From: JBCBSZ01 sp039185015
Lineage (GTDB): Bacteria; Actinomycetota; Acidimicrobiia; Acidimicrobiales; Poriferisodalaceae
Length of the DNA: 52,685 nucleotides
Direction of reading: 5' to 3'
Assembly (NCBI GenBank): GCA_039185015.1
Contig: JBCDAU010000039.1
Location: forward strand, 1 to 52,685
Under the pieces are notes generated by a model, which saw nothing but the letters and a program-made list of their open reading frames with translations, had not been told where the DNA came from and did no database searches. Of this stretch, positions 1 through 7,470 are shown piece after piece. Made by a program: the position numbers and the translations under genes. Numbering within the stretch: position 1 is the stretch's first letter; each line of letters opens with the position of its first letter.

Positions 1-337
1 GACGAGGTCTGGCGGGTGGTCGTGGACGACTTCGCCAACGCCCATCACTGGGCGTACGGCACGCCGACGTGTCGTCCGGGCACCGAGGCGGAGGGGTTCG
101 ACCGGGTCTGCGACACCGAGTCCGGTCGGCTCGAGGACACCGTCACGAAGGTCGATCCGGAGAGCCACCATCGGCCCGAGGATCGAGACGATGCCCGTCG
201 TCGGACGGTTGCTGGAGATCCCGATGAGGCGTTCGCTCGAGCAGCTCTATCCCGAGTTGCTGCACGACCTGGCGGTCTTCATCGAGACCGGGGAGCCGTC
301 AGCACGGAAGCAGGCCGAGCTCGCTGCCTCGGGCTGA
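1..337 (+). pseudogene. SRPBCC (polyketide cyclase-like) gene remnant, frame broken and 5' truncated
   Basis: The first 50-55 codons (frame 1, entering from outside the window) read like the middle of an SRPBCC/START-fold protein, with the segments FANAHHWAYGTP and DTESGRLEDTVTKVD. The matching C-terminal part is in frame 2, from about position 150 to the TGA at 335-337, with MPVVGRLLEIPMRRSL and a tail ending ETGEPSARKQ that is typical of this family. The two parts do not share a frame. The central strands that normally lie between them (several tens of residues) also seem to be missing, so a frame-shifting deletion near 150-190 is likely. SRPBCC proteins bind hydrophobic ligands in a helix-grip pocket; no specific role can be given. 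The alternative is a sequencing error, but a single indel would not restore the missing middle. Confidence 0.5.
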
Positions 338-356
338 GGGTCGAGAGCCGCAGCCG

Positions 357-989
357 TCATGGTGGTCGGTTCCAGGGGAGGTCGTCTCGTTCGATCGCTC
401 CGATGACACCGTCGAGGTGCGCTGCCAACGTCCACTCGAAGACGTCATCGGGGTCGACGGTCGTCCCGTCCGGTCGCTCAGGCCAGCGCAGCGCGTCCGA
501 GTGATGTGTCTCGATGCTGGCGGAGAGGTCGACGCGGTCGTAGGAGAAGACGAAGCCGGCGACGTCCTCGCCGATCAGCGCACCGACCGCAGGGTCCACG
601 CCTCGATCGACGTACAGCTGGACCGTCTCGAGGTACTGCCGGAACACCGGTTCCGGCGTCGACCGGAGCACCGCATCTGCGAGGCCGGGGTGCTGGCGAA
701 GGAGTCGCCGAAGCGATCGACCGACCTCGAACGCGATGCCGCGGAGATCGAGGTGCCCGGCGTCGGGGAGCTCGAAGCTCTCGAACAGGCGAACGACCAC
801 TCGCTCGCGCAGATCGTCGATGCCGCCGACGTGCCCGTAGAGCGAGGCGGTCTTGACGCCGAGGCGGCGTGCGACCTCGCTCATCGAGAGATCGGCCAGG
901 CCGATCTCTCCGGCGACATCGACGATGCGGTCGACGCCGATGAGCGCCGGGCGGCCGATCCTCTTGCCTGGTGGCGTCGGCAGTGCCAT
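357..989 (-). CDS. TetR-family transcriptional regulator
   Basis: This is a 210-residue protein with an N-terminal helix-turn-helix. The segment SMSEVARRLGVKTASLYGHV (about residues 37-56) is a textbook TetR recognition-helix region. The C-terminal half is helical and resembles the TetR C-terminal (WHG-type) domain. The ATG at 989 lies six bases after a TACCGT hexamer (996-1001 read on the minus strand), which suggests a leaderless transcript. The gene is divergent from the binding lipoprotein at 1077, and a perfect inverted repeat (1039-1059) lies between them. It probably represses the lipoprotein gene, itself, or both. The ligand is unknown. Confidence 0.9.
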   Translation of the reverse strand: MALPTPPGKRIGRPALIGVDRIVDVAGEIGLADLSMSEVARRLGVKTASLYGHVGGIDDLRERVVVRLFESFELPDAGHLDLRGIAFEVGRSLRRLLRQHPGLADAVLRSTPEPVFRQYLETVQLYVDRGVDPAVGALIGEDVAGFVFSYDRVDLSASIETHHSDALRWPERPDGTTVDPDDVFEWTLAAHLDGVIGAIERDDLPWNRPP

Positions 990-1038
990 ACGACGACGGT
1001 AGCGATCCGTCCCGGCAGCAGGGTGGGTTTCGGTCGAG

Positions 1039-1070
1039 TTTCCTACTGCCTTTAGGAAATTGTCTAGGGT
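1039..1070. promoter_or_regulatory. Inverted-repeat operator and -10 element in the TetR/lipoprotein divergent promoter
   Basis: A perfect 7-bp inverted repeat, TTTCCTA (1039-1045) and TAGGAAA (1053-1059), is followed by a TAGGGT hexamer (1065-1070) six bases before the ATG at 1077. The repeat covers the expected -35/spacer region, so a bound dimer would block RNA polymerase. The adjacent TetR protein is the obvious candidate ligand (inference). Confidence 0.55.
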
Positions 1071-1076
1071 TCGCTC

Positions 1077-2186
1077 ATGCGCAGAGTCATGGACACCTCC
1101 CAGGCGGCCCGAGTGCTCGTGGTGCTCGTCGCCATCGCCGTGCTCGGGGCCGCGTGCTCCGACGACGACACGGACGCCGCGACGCCGTCCGAGGCCACCG
1201 CACCGACGACGATCGAGGGGTCGGTCGACACCGAGGTGCCGGAGACGACGGCACCATCCGCGGTCGAGACCACGACATCGGCCGACGTCGGTCCCTTCCC
1301 GGTGACCCTGCCGCAGTTCAACGGCGAGGTGACGATCTCGACCGAGCCGCAGGCGGTCTTCACCCTCGACGAGTGGACACTCGATCTGGTCACCAGCCTC
1401 GGCGTGCAGCCGATCGGGGCGACGACCTTCTCCCCGCCGATGGAGTACCTCACCGGACCACTCGTCGATGCGACCGACATCACGGTCCTCGCCGGCGAGC
1501 TGCCGGTCGAGGCGATCGCCGCCGCCAGTCCCGACCTCATCGTCGAAGCCTGGGGGTTCCAGTCGCTGCAGCTCGAGTTGGAGCCCACGCTCAACGAGAT
1601 CGCACCGACGGTCACACCGGTGTCGGAGCTGGCCGGCGACGAGTGGCGCGTTGCGCTCCGGCACGTCGCAGCGGCGCTCGGCCGATCGGACGAAGCCGAG
1701 GCGCTGATCGGCGAGACCGAAGAGACGGTGGCGGACGTCCGCGCCGCCCACCCCGAGCTCGACGGGGCAGCGGTCACGCTGATGCGATGGAACCCGGAGA
1801 GCGGTGACAGTGCTTACGCCCTCGTGGCCGGGGATGATCCGATCCGACTCGCCCTCTCCGAGAACTTCGGCTTCGTCAGTCCCGAACCCCAGCTCGAGGC
1901 GCTCGCCAACGGCGAGGCTGACGAGTTCGGCACGCTGTCCTACTCGATCGAGCGCTTCGACTTCGCCGGTCAGGGGGCCGATGTCGTCATCATGTCGGTG
2001 ACGGGAGGCGACCCGACCCCGGTCCTGGAGAACCCGCTGTGGGCAGCACAGGAGTTCGTGACCGAAGGCCGGGTCGTCTACATCAGCGAAGACACCATCT
2101 TCGCCCTCGCAGCGCCCTCGCCCCGCGCCATCTCGTACGTCATCGACACGGTGATCCCGCCGACGGTGGAGATCCTCGGGCGCTGA
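1077..2186 (+). CDS. Iron-siderophore/cobalamin-type ABC transporter substrate-binding lipoprotein (FecB/BtuF fold)
   Basis: This is a 369-residue lipoprotein. A hydrophobic signal segment ends in the lipobox VLGAAC (Cys about residue 27), followed by an acidic, Thr-rich linker of about 45 residues. The rest matches a class III periplasmic binding protein. Examples are VDATDITVLAGELPVEAIAAASPDLIVEAW (given here only as the region near 1465-1555), a long connecting helix around 1680-1750, and a C-terminal lobe ending in an ISYVIDTVI helix. Family members capture ferric siderophores, heme or corrinoids outside the membrane. No permease or ATPase gene adjoins it, so it must work with a transporter encoded elsewhere. 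The start is six bases after TAGGGT (leaderless-type); an in-frame ATG at 1089 is an alternative. Confidence 0.85.
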   Translation: MRRVMDTSQAARVLVVLVAIAVLGAACSDDDTDAATPSEATAPTTIEGSVDTEVPETTAPSAVETTTSADVGPFPVTLPQFNGEVTISTEPQAVFTLDEWTLDLVTSLGVQPIGATTFSPPMEYLTGPLVDATDITVLAGELPVEAIAAASPDLIVEAWGFQSLQLELEPTLNEIAPTVTPVSELAGDEWRVALRHVAAALGRSDEAEALIGETEETVADVRAAHPELDGAAVTLMRWNPESGDSAYALVAGDDPIRLALSENFGFVSPEPQLEALANGEADEFGTLSYSIERFDFAGQGADVVIMSVTGGDPTPVLENPLWAAQEFVTEGRVVYISEDTIFALAAPSPRAISYVIDTVIPPTVEILGR

Positions 2187-2196
2187 CGGCGCCGTC

Positions 2197-2781
2197 TCAG
2201 CTCACCCGCTGCAGCGGGATCTGGAGCTGGTGCGGGCGCCGCTCGGGCAGATCGAACGGCGTGCCGTCGACGTGCTTGGCGCCCATGAACAGCAGCCCGG
2301 AGTGGAAGTAGATGAGGTCGTGGTCGGTGAGGATCTGGCCGGCCTCGATGTCGAACAGCGGGAACGGCTTGCCGAGGATGTCCTGCTGGGTCTGCGGCAC
2401 GAACGCATCGAGCCCGGGCGGCAGCGCGGCGTTGAGCATGGCGGCCGCCTCGTCGCTGAGCGGTGTGACGCCGAAGCCCTCGTCGAGCACGTAGTCGATG
2501 ACGAACGCGCCGTCGGCGATCGGGTGTGGGTCGCCCCAATCGAGGTGGCCACGGAACTCGAAGGCCATCAGCGGGAGCTTGCCGTCGTCGTCGACGTACA
2601 TCGTGATCGTGCCCGTGAAGGTGTCGGTGTCGTGGAAGACGAAGTCGCGGGTGAGTCGCGTCGGCTCGATCACGCCGGTGCCGGCGCGGTCCTCGGTGGG
2701 GCGGAGCTCGATGCTGAGGCTGGTCCAGGCGCCGACGGCGTAGGCCTGGACGTCGGCGAGGGTGCGGGGCTCGGTGGTCAT
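2197..2781 (-). CDS. Conserved protein of unknown function (possible APCDD1-like beta-rich domain)
   Basis: This is a 194-residue soluble protein without signal peptide or membrane segment. It has recurring beta-strand patterns such as YAVGAWTSLSIELRP, TRDFVFHDTDTFTGTITMYV and a C-terminal FMGAKHVDGTPFDLPERRP. The pattern of a W-[ST]-S strand followed by [TS]R-x-[FY]-F and a T-F-x-G strand reminds me of bacterial relatives of the APCDD1 domain. That is recollection, not a search result. It ends 10 bases from the convergent lipoprotein gene and is divergent from the small membrane protein at 2882. The shared intergenic region has two near-identical palindromes. No function is assigned. Confidence 0.7.
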   Translation of the reverse strand: MTTEPRTLADVQAYAVGAWTSLSIELRPTEDRAGTGVIEPTRLTRDFVFHDTDTFTGTITMYVDDDGKLPLMAFEFRGHLDWGDPHPIADGAFVIDYVLDEGFGVTPLSDEAAAMLNAALPPGLDAFVPQTQQDILGKPFPLFDIEAGQILTDHDLIYFHSGLLFMGAKHVDGTPFDLPERRPHQLQIPLQRVS

Positions 2782-2822
2782 GATGGGTCCTTTGTCGAGA
2801 CGGTACGACTCGTAATGTAAGT

Positions 2823-2866
2823 GGGACGTTCTGTCTCGTCAACTCTTGACGGGACGAAGTGTCTCG
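2823..2866. promoter_or_regulatory. Two tandem copies of a palindromic operator-like motif
   Basis: GGGACGTTCTGTCTCG (2823-2838) and GGGACGAAGTGTCTCG (2851-2866) differ only in the three central bases and lie 28 bp apart. Each is an imperfect palindrome with half-sites G[G/A]GAC. They sit between the divergent genes at 2781 (-) and 2882 (+). This arrangement fits a dimeric regulator such as a TetR protein; which one is unknown. Confidence 0.5.
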
Positions 2867-2881
2867 ATTTCACTCGCAGTC

Positions 2882-3100
2882 ATGGCCGTCACGCAGATGC
2901 TCAAGCAATCGGTGGTCACCTGGATCGCGATCTACCCCGTGATCACGGTCCTCCTGTGGCAGCTCGGCCCCGAGATCCGCGACCTGCCCCTCGCCGTCCG
3001 GACGCTGATCCTCACCGTGATCATGGTCCCGGTGATGGTGTTCGCCCTGATGCCGCTGCTCACCCGAGCGCTCGGCGGTTGGCTCCGCCCGGACGAGTGA
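2882..3100 (+). CDS. Small two-helix integral membrane protein
   Basis: This is a 72-residue protein with two strongly hydrophobic segments, about residues 10-30 and 42-64, and a short charged C-terminus. I recall similar sequences as the C-terminal membrane part of two-domain proteins whose N-terminal part is an antibiotic-biosynthesis-monooxygenase (ABM) fold; here that domain is absent. The ATG at 2882 is chosen because the upstream in-frame TTG at 2846 would place the second operator copy inside the gene. No convincing ribosome-binding site is visible. The role is unknown. Confidence 0.6.
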   Translation: MAVTQMLKQSVVTWIAIYPVITVLLWQLGPEIRDLPLAVRTLILTVIMVPVMVFALMPLLTRALGGWLRPDE

Positions 3101-3148
3101 TCCTGGTTGTCGCTCGTGGGACGCGCCGCTACCCTCGTCAGTCCACGC

Positions 3149-3225
<77 letters not shown>

Positions 3226-3239
3226 AGAGAACCGCAGTT

Positions 3240-3301
3240 CAGAGCCGGTGCCCTCGGGGTGCCGGCTCTGTGCGTTGGCCTCGCTTCTTCGGAGCGGGGC
3301 C
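3240..3301 (+). terminator. Tandem terminator hairpins after tRNA-fMet
   Basis: The first hairpin has a 9-bp perfect stem, CAGAGCCGG (3240-3248) with CCGGCTCTG (3262-3270). The second is GGCCTCGCT (3277-3285) with AGCGGGGCC (3293-3301), including one G-T wobble, and is followed by a T-rich stretch (TGTTGCCTCTTTC). Two successive hairpins just after a tRNA fit efficient termination. Confidence 0.7.
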
Positions 3302-3376
3302 TGTTGCCTCTTTCGGGACCATGTGCGGGTGACACGTCACGAATCGACGGGCGTCGGCAGTAGCGTCTCGCCCGCC

Positions 3377-3766
3377 ATGACCGAGCGCCCCCACGTCCAC
3401 TCGACCGGTGAGCGCCGCCCGGTCGAGGTGCTCGTCCTACGCATGGACCCGGGCGACGTGGAGCACTTCCTGGCGATCGACCACGAGGTCTGGACCCTCG
3501 GCGAGGCCGCCACCCTCGACGGCGACGAGATGCCGTTCCTGTCGAAGGAGGTGTGGCTCGACGACTCCCGGCCGGGCGAGGTGACGATCGTGTTCGTCTG
3601 GCCCGACCAGGACACCTGGGACGCCGTCGCTTCCACCGAGATCCAACAGCGCTTGCAGTCGGAGTTCGACGAGCGCTTCGGTCGCCCCTACGAGCTCACG
3701 CGGGAGGTTCACCACGAACGTGAGGGCGGTCTGCATCGCTGGAGCCGCTTCGCTCGGCCCGACTGA
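3377..3766 (+). CDS. TIGR03792-family protein
   Basis: This is a 129-residue protein with the TIGR03792 family pattern: VEVLVLRMDPGDVEHFLAID near the start, then a short helix ending in EVW, PFLSKEVWLDD, a strand VTIVFVWPDQDTWDAV and FGRPYELTREVH near the end. The family is small and was first described from cyanobacteria; its fold resembles dimeric alpha/beta-barrel (ABM-like) proteins. No function is known to me. The ATG at 3377 follows a TAGCGT hexamer (3361-3366) by ten bases. A longer upstream frame exists but would run back into the tRNA terminators. Confidence 0.8.
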   Translation: MTERPHVHSTGERRPVEVLVLRMDPGDVEHFLAIDHEVWTLGEAATLDGDEMPFLSKEVWLDDSRPGEVTIVFVWPDQDTWDAVASTEIQQRLQSEFDERFGRPYELTREVHHEREGGLHRWSRFARPD

Positions 3767-3812
3767 CGTCGCCGACCGGCAGCTCGCCGCCGGAGGCTGG
3801 TAGAAGAACGGG

Positions 3813-4703
3813 ATGGACGAGAGCGCCGACCATCGTCTGACGACCCGGCAGATGGCTGAGTTCGTCACCGACGGCTACCTCCGGTTCGAAGCGATCGTCC
3901 CTGCCGACGTCAACGAACGTGCGCTCGACGAGGTCGAGCGACTGAACCGCGAGCGCCTCGGTCCGGCTGGCGCGAAGCCGCCGCCCACCGGCACGCCGCT
4001 CTCGGCCTGCTACCCGCCGCCCTCGGCGATCGGTGAGTACCTCCGACTCCCGGCCGTGAAGGGGATCATCGAGTCGCTCGTCGGGCCGGAGCCGGCGTTC
4101 GATCACGACTGGACCCACCACGTGCCCGCGGGCTCACCAGTACGGCAGCATCTCCACGTCGACGCGGTCGTCGACTCGACGGCGCCGAGCTTCGACATCC
4201 AGCTCTTCTGGTTCCTGCACGACGTCGCACCGGGCGAGGGCGGCACCCGCTTCGTCCCCGGCAGCCATCTCCGCCGGGTCCACGGGTCCGGGCTCGATCG
4301 CTACCAACACATCCGCGGTGAGCAGCAGTTCGCCGGCCCGGCGGGCACCGTGGTCGTGTTCCACCACGGCCTCTGGCACGCAGGCCAGCCCAACCCCGGC
4401 GACGTCGACCGCTGGATGCACAAGACCCGCCTCAACCCGACGGTCCCGCAGGTCCGCCTCTGGAACACCGACGACCTCGACGCGCTCCACAACCCACCGT
4501 CGGACCACCTCTTCGCGCGCATGCAGCCCGACAGCGTGGGACGGACCTTCCGGACCCAGCATCCCTGGCACGGCGTGACCGAGGCCCGCAACGAGCAGAT
4601 CCAGCGATCGCTGCTCTGGCGGTACCTGACCGGCGACGACCACTACGACGTCGACCACTACCTCACGCGCCTGGCAGCACGCGATGCCCTGCTCGATCGA
4701 TGA
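3813..4703 (+). CDS. Phytanoyl-CoA dioxygenase (PhyH) family Fe(II)/2-oxoglutarate oxygenase
   Basis: This is a 296-residue cytosolic enzyme of the PhyH type. The iron triad is visible: H115-V-D117 in QHLHVDAVVD and a distal histidine H189 in HHGLWHAGQPNPG. A downstream Arg-rich strand (KTRLNP) is suited to bind the 2-oxoglutarate carboxylate. FVPGSH before the distal His is also typical. Such enzymes hydroxylate an unactivated carbon of acyl chains or small metabolites; the substrate cannot be told here. It overlaps the next gene by 4 bp (ATGA), so the two are probably co-translated. Confidence 0.9.
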   Translation: MDESADHRLTTRQMAEFVTDGYLRFEAIVPADVNERALDEVERLNRERLGPAGAKPPPTGTPLSACYPPPSAIGEYLRLPAVKGIIESLVGPEPAFDHDWTHHVPAGSPVRQHLHVDAVVDSTAPSFDIQLFWFLHDVAPGEGGTRFVPGSHLRRVHGSGLDRYQHIRGEQQFAGPAGTVVVFHHGLWHAGQPNPGDVDRWMHKTRLNPTVPQVRLWNTDDLDALHNPPSDHLFARMQPDSVGRTFRTQHPWHGVTEARNEQIQRSLLWRYLTGDDHYDVDHYLTRLAARDALLDR

Positions 4704-4969
4704 CCGAGCGTCAGCAGGTGCTGTACCTCTGGGCCAACGGGTCCGCCCTCGATTCACGCGTCGTGGCGTGGGCGTTCTACGACGGCACCGATGGGAGCGG
4801 GCCCGGGGTCGGAGCGGCCGAGCCACCGTACGAGCGCGGTGTCGACGCCCTGAGGGACGGTTGGATGCTGCTCCAGTCCGCCCAGCTGATCCCACCGGCG
4901 CCGGGAGCCGAGCACGTCAACGCCTACCTCGACCACGAGTTCGTCTTCGAGCGGCGAGTGTCCACCTGA
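4700..4969 (+). CDS. Small conserved hypothetical protein coupled to the PhyH oxygenase
   Basis: This is an 89-residue soluble protein starting at the ATG that overlaps the PhyH stop codon. It has no recognisable domain, signal peptide or membrane segment. Features are an aromatic strand VVAWAFYDG, a helix containing GVDALRDGWMLLQSAQLIPP and a C-terminal DHEFVFERR. The translational coupling suggests it acts with the oxygenase, for instance as a partner or a protein of the same pathway. No function is assigned. Confidence 0.65.
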   Translation: MTERQQVLYLWANGSALDSRVVAWAFYDGTDGSGPGVGAAEPPYERGVDALRDGWMLLQSAQLIPPAPGAEHVNAYLDHEFVFERRVST

Positions 4970-5011
4970 GATGCACGGCCTGACAGCCGGCCTGCGGACG
5001 AACTGTTGCGG

Positions 5012-5584
5012 TCACGCCTCCGCGAGTTGCACGACCAGGTCGGGGATCGATCCGATGACGGCAGGTGAGGTGCCGCTCCGGGCGAGCATGAGGGCGCCCT
5101 CGAGGGCGGCGACGAACGTCGCGGCGAGCTCTGCGAGGTCGAGCTGTTCGTTGATCGCGCCCGTAGCTGCGGCCATCCGGAACTGGTCGTGGACCCAGTC
5201 GAGCTCGTCGCGGAAGAACCCGGCGACCTGGTCTCGAGCGTCGTCGTTGAGGTCGTCCCAGCCGGCGACCGCGGCGCCGCACAGGCACAGGACCCCGTCG
5301 GCGGTCGGCGACAGGAAGAGGCGGCTGTAGCTCCGGAGTCGGTCGAGCGGATCGGTGTCGTCGAGCTCGTCGACGGCCCGGCGGAAGTCCTGCCGGTACC
5401 GAGCGGCCGCCTCGGCGATCAGGTCGCCTTTGCGTTGGAAGTGGTGGTGGATCGATGGCGCACGGATACCGAGACGGGCGGCGAGGTCGCCGTAGCTGAA
5501 ACCGGTGACGCCGCCGGAGCGGATCGCCTGGGTGGCTTCGTCGAGGACTTCGTGGCGGATGTCCCTGCCGCTGGGTCGAGCCAT
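5012..5584 (-). CDS. TetR/AcrR-family transcriptional regulator
   Basis: This is a 190-residue protein with an N-terminal helix-turn-helix: FSYGDLAARLGIRAPSIHHH (about residues 29-48) is the canonical TetR motif, with a Lys-Gly-Asp continuation. The C-terminal domain contains LCLCGAAVAGW, a pattern common in regulators of the YxaF/LmrA subgroup. It lies 40 bp downstream of the flavin-type protein gene on the same strand, and together they are divergent from the P450. The palindromic elements at 6135-6178 are the likely binding site (inference). Confidence 0.9.
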   Translation of the reverse strand: MARPSGRDIRHEVLDEATQAIRSGGVTGFSYGDLAARLGIRAPSIHHHFQRKGDLIAEAAARYRQDFRRAVDELDDTDPLDRLRSYSRLFLSPTADGVLCLCGAAVAGWDDLNDDARDQVAGFFRDELDWVHDQFRMAAATGAINEQLDLAELAATFVAALEGALMLARSGTSPAVIGSIPDLVVQLAEA

Positions 5585-5624
5585 GGCGAGTCCCTTCGAT
5601 CGATGCGTGGTGCGAGCGCGGCCG

Positions 5625-6128
5625 TCAGCCGCGGTGCGACGGATCGTCGGAGCGGGCCAGGAAGTCGCCCGGACCCATGTCGGAGCCGGATGCCCAGCTC
5701 GGGCGGACGCGGATCAGGACCTGGGAGGCCGAGCCGAGCTCATCGCACCAACGGGCGGCGAGCTCCGGTCCCAGGTAGCGAGAGGCGCACCGGCGGTAGG
5801 AGTCGGTGAGCCCGTCGGTGTGCTCCAGGGTCGCCGTCCCGCCGATTCGCAGGCTCCGGTACGGGAACGACTCCGTGTCGAGGGAGATCGTGACGTCGGG
5901 GTTGACGGCCAGATCGCTGACCTTCCTGGCCCCGCTGAACGTCGACAACAGGAGCTCGACGCCGGTGAATTCGAACCACATCGGCGCCAGTCGCGGCGTC
6001 GCCGTCGGTCCGACCCAGGCCAGGCGGGCCGGCGTGCGTCCCTCGAGCAGCAATCGGCTCGAGCGCGTCGGAGACGCCAACGCCGGCGGGAGCTCGCTGG
6101 CGATCGGGGAGGCGGACGACTCGGTCAC
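5625..6128 (-). CDS. Pyridoxamine 5'-phosphate oxidase-fold flavin/F420-binding protein
   Basis: This is a 167-residue split-barrel protein. RLAWVGPTATPRLAPMWFEF, LLLSTFSGARKVSDLAVNPDV and LRIGGTATLEH are the expected PNPOx-like strands; the ARKVSDL helix usually contacts the flavin or F420 phosphate. Actinobacterial relatives include FMN- or F420-dependent reductases and heme-associated proteins; the cofactor cannot be decided here. The start is a GTG at 6128, six bases after a TAGACT hexamer on the minus strand (6135-6140), so the mRNA is likely leaderless. It is followed by the TetR gene and divergent from the P450. Confidence 0.85.
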   Translation of the reverse strand: MTESSASPIASELPPALASPTRSSRLLLEGRTPARLAWVGPTATPRLAPMWFEFTGVELLLSTFSGARKVSDLAVNPDVTISLDTESFPYRSLRIGGTATLEHTDGLTDSYRRCASRYLGPELAARWCDELGSASQVLIRVRPSWASGSDMGPGDFLARSDDPSHRG

Positions 6129-6134
6129 GGATGA

Positions 6135-6178
6135 AGTCTATGGTCTCATAGACACACGAGTCGAGTGGTCCATAGACT
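6135..6178. promoter_or_regulatory. Symmetrical divergent promoters with nested operator palindromes
   Basis: GTCTATGGTCTCATAGAC (6136-6153) is a palindrome with 7-bp arms. A wider repeat pairs AGTCTATGG (6135-6143) with CCATAGACT (6170-6178). Each outer arm carries a TAGACT hexamer, one facing left, six bases from the GTG at 6128, and one facing right (6173-6178), seven bases from the ATG at 6186. The inner palindrome overlaps the leftward -10 and the expected rightward -35, so one bound dimer could silence both promoters. The TetR gene at 5012-5584 is the likely source (inference). Confidence 0.6.
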
Positions 6179-6185
6179 CCGTCCC

Positions 6186-6224
6186 ATGTCCTCGCTGCGC
6201 GCGTCTGCCCGGGTGACCGCGTGA
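6186..6224 (+). CDS. Putative 12-residue leader peptide coupled to the P450 gene
   Basis: An ATG seven bases after the TAGACT -10 hexamer opens a 12-codon frame (MSSLRASARVTA). Its TGA (6222-6224) overlaps the GTG start of the P450 as GTGA. The P450 start has no good ribosome-binding site of its own. A leaderless upstream mini-ORF ending on the start codon would deliver ribosomes to it by termination-reinitiation. This rests only on position and spacing; the frame may be a chance feature of the 5' UTR. Confidence 0.4.
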   Translation: MSSLRASARVTA

Positions 6225-7408
6225 CCGCAGCGCCCCCACCCACCGATCGTCGGACCGAGTTCCCGCTCGGCGCTGCCGTGACGATCCAACAACTCGAGGT
6301 CGATCCCAAACCGGTGCTGGCCGAGCTCCGACGTCGCGAGCCCGTGTCCTGGGTGCCGGCCCTCGATGCCTGGGTCGTGTCACGTCGGGATCTCGCCGTC
6401 GCCGCGATGCGAGACGCCGAGGCGTTCACCGTCGACGATCCGCGCTTCACCACCGCTGCCGTCCTCGGGACCAGCATGCTGTCGCTCGACGGGCCCGAGC
6501 ACGAACGGCACCGGAGTCCCTTCGCCCCGGCGTTCCGGCCGGGCGTGCTCCGCGAGCACTTCGACGAGTTCCTCGACGCCGAGGTCGCCGCGTTGATCGA
6601 CGGCTTCGAGCATCGCACCGGCGATCTCCGCACCGGCCTGGCGGGTCCGCTCGCCGTGAACACCATCACCCGCTTCCTCGGCCTCGAGGGCGTCAGTTCC
6701 GACGAGGTCCTCGAGTGGTACCAGTCGATCTCGATCGCCATCACGGACCTCACCCTCGGCAACGGCGTGGCCGAGACCGACGCCGCTGCGGTGCACGCCG
6801 TGACGGAGCGGGTGCGGGCGACCCTCGACACCGGTGAGTCCACGTCGTTGCTCGCCGCCATCGAGTCCTCGGGTGCACTCCGGCCCGAGGAGATGGGTTC
6901 GGCGGCGACGGTGCTGATGTTCGGCGCCATCGAGACCGCGGAGGGAATGACCGCCAACGCGTTCTGGCACCTCCTCCACACCCCAGGCGCCTGGGCTCGA
7001 CTCGTCGAGGATCGCACGCTGGTCGCCAATGCCATCGAGGAGTCGCTCCGCCACGAGCCGGCCGCATCGGTGATCGATCGGTACACTACACGAGACACCA
7101 AGCTCGGCGAGGTGACGATCCCCGCGGGGGAGCTGGTCACCATCAGCCTCATCGGCGCCAACCACGACCCCGAGCACTTCCGCGACCCGCACACCTACGA
7201 CCTCGCTCGTGCCAACGCCCGGCAGCACGTCAGCTTCGTCCAAGGTCCTCACGGCTGCCTGGGTCTGCATCTCGCCCGAATGGAGACCGCTGCGGCACTG
7301 CACGCGATGCTCGATCGGGCACCCGACCTGTCCCTCGAACCCGCCAACAGCGCTGCGCCCCGCGGCCTGATCTTCCGCAAACCACCCACGCTGACGGCCG
7401 TCTGGTAG
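6221..7408 (+). CDS. Cytochrome P450
   Basis: This is a 395-residue soluble bacterial class I P450. The heme-binding loop VSFVQGPHGCLGLHLA contains the proximal ligand Cys346. The I-helix segment TVLMFGAIETAEGM has the acid-Thr pair (E-T rather than the commoner D-T), and the K-helix ExxR is EESLR. DGPEHERHRSPFAPAF is the usual C-helix region. It needs a ferredoxin and a reductase, and neither is adjacent. It is divergent from a flavin/F420-type protein and a TetR regulator, which suggests an inducible oxidation or detoxification unit. Translation probably starts at the GTG at 6221 overlapping the leader peptide. The substrate is unknown. Confidence 0.95.
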   Translation: MTAAPPPTDRRTEFPLGAAVTIQQLEVDPKPVLAELRRREPVSWVPALDAWVVSRRDLAVAAMRDAEAFTVDDPRFTTAAVLGTSMLSLDGPEHERHRSPFAPAFRPGVLREHFDEFLDAEVAALIDGFEHRTGDLRTGLAGPLAVNTITRFLGLEGVSSDEVLEWYQSISIAITDLTLGNGVAETDAAAVHAVTERVRATLDTGESTSLLAAIESSGALRPEEMGSAATVLMFGAIETAEGMTANAFWHLLHTPGAWARLVEDRTLVANAIEESLRHEPAASVIDRYTTRDTKLGEVTIPAGELVTISLIGANHDPEHFRDPHTYDLARANARQHVSFVQGPHGCLGLHLARMETAAALHAMLDRAPDLSLEPANSAAPRGLIFRKPPTLTAVW

Positions 7409-7439
7409 GCGGGTCACCGAGCGACCACCGGCCCTGGGT

Positions 7440-7470
7440 GCGACGCCGGCAGAGTCAGCGCCGGCGTCGC
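7440..7470. terminator. Bidirectional terminator between P450 and hydrolase genes
   Basis: There is a perfect 11-bp stem, GCGACGCCGGC (7440-7450) with GCCGGCGTCGC (7460-7470), and a 9-base loop. It sits between the convergent P450 and hydrolase genes and includes the hydrolase stop codon. No long T-run is present on either side, as is common in high-GC actinobacteria. Confidence 0.6.

Noticed and set aside
2846..2881. TTG start at 2846 for the small membrane protein
   Set aside because: It would place the second operator copy inside the coding region, and the added residues are not family-like.
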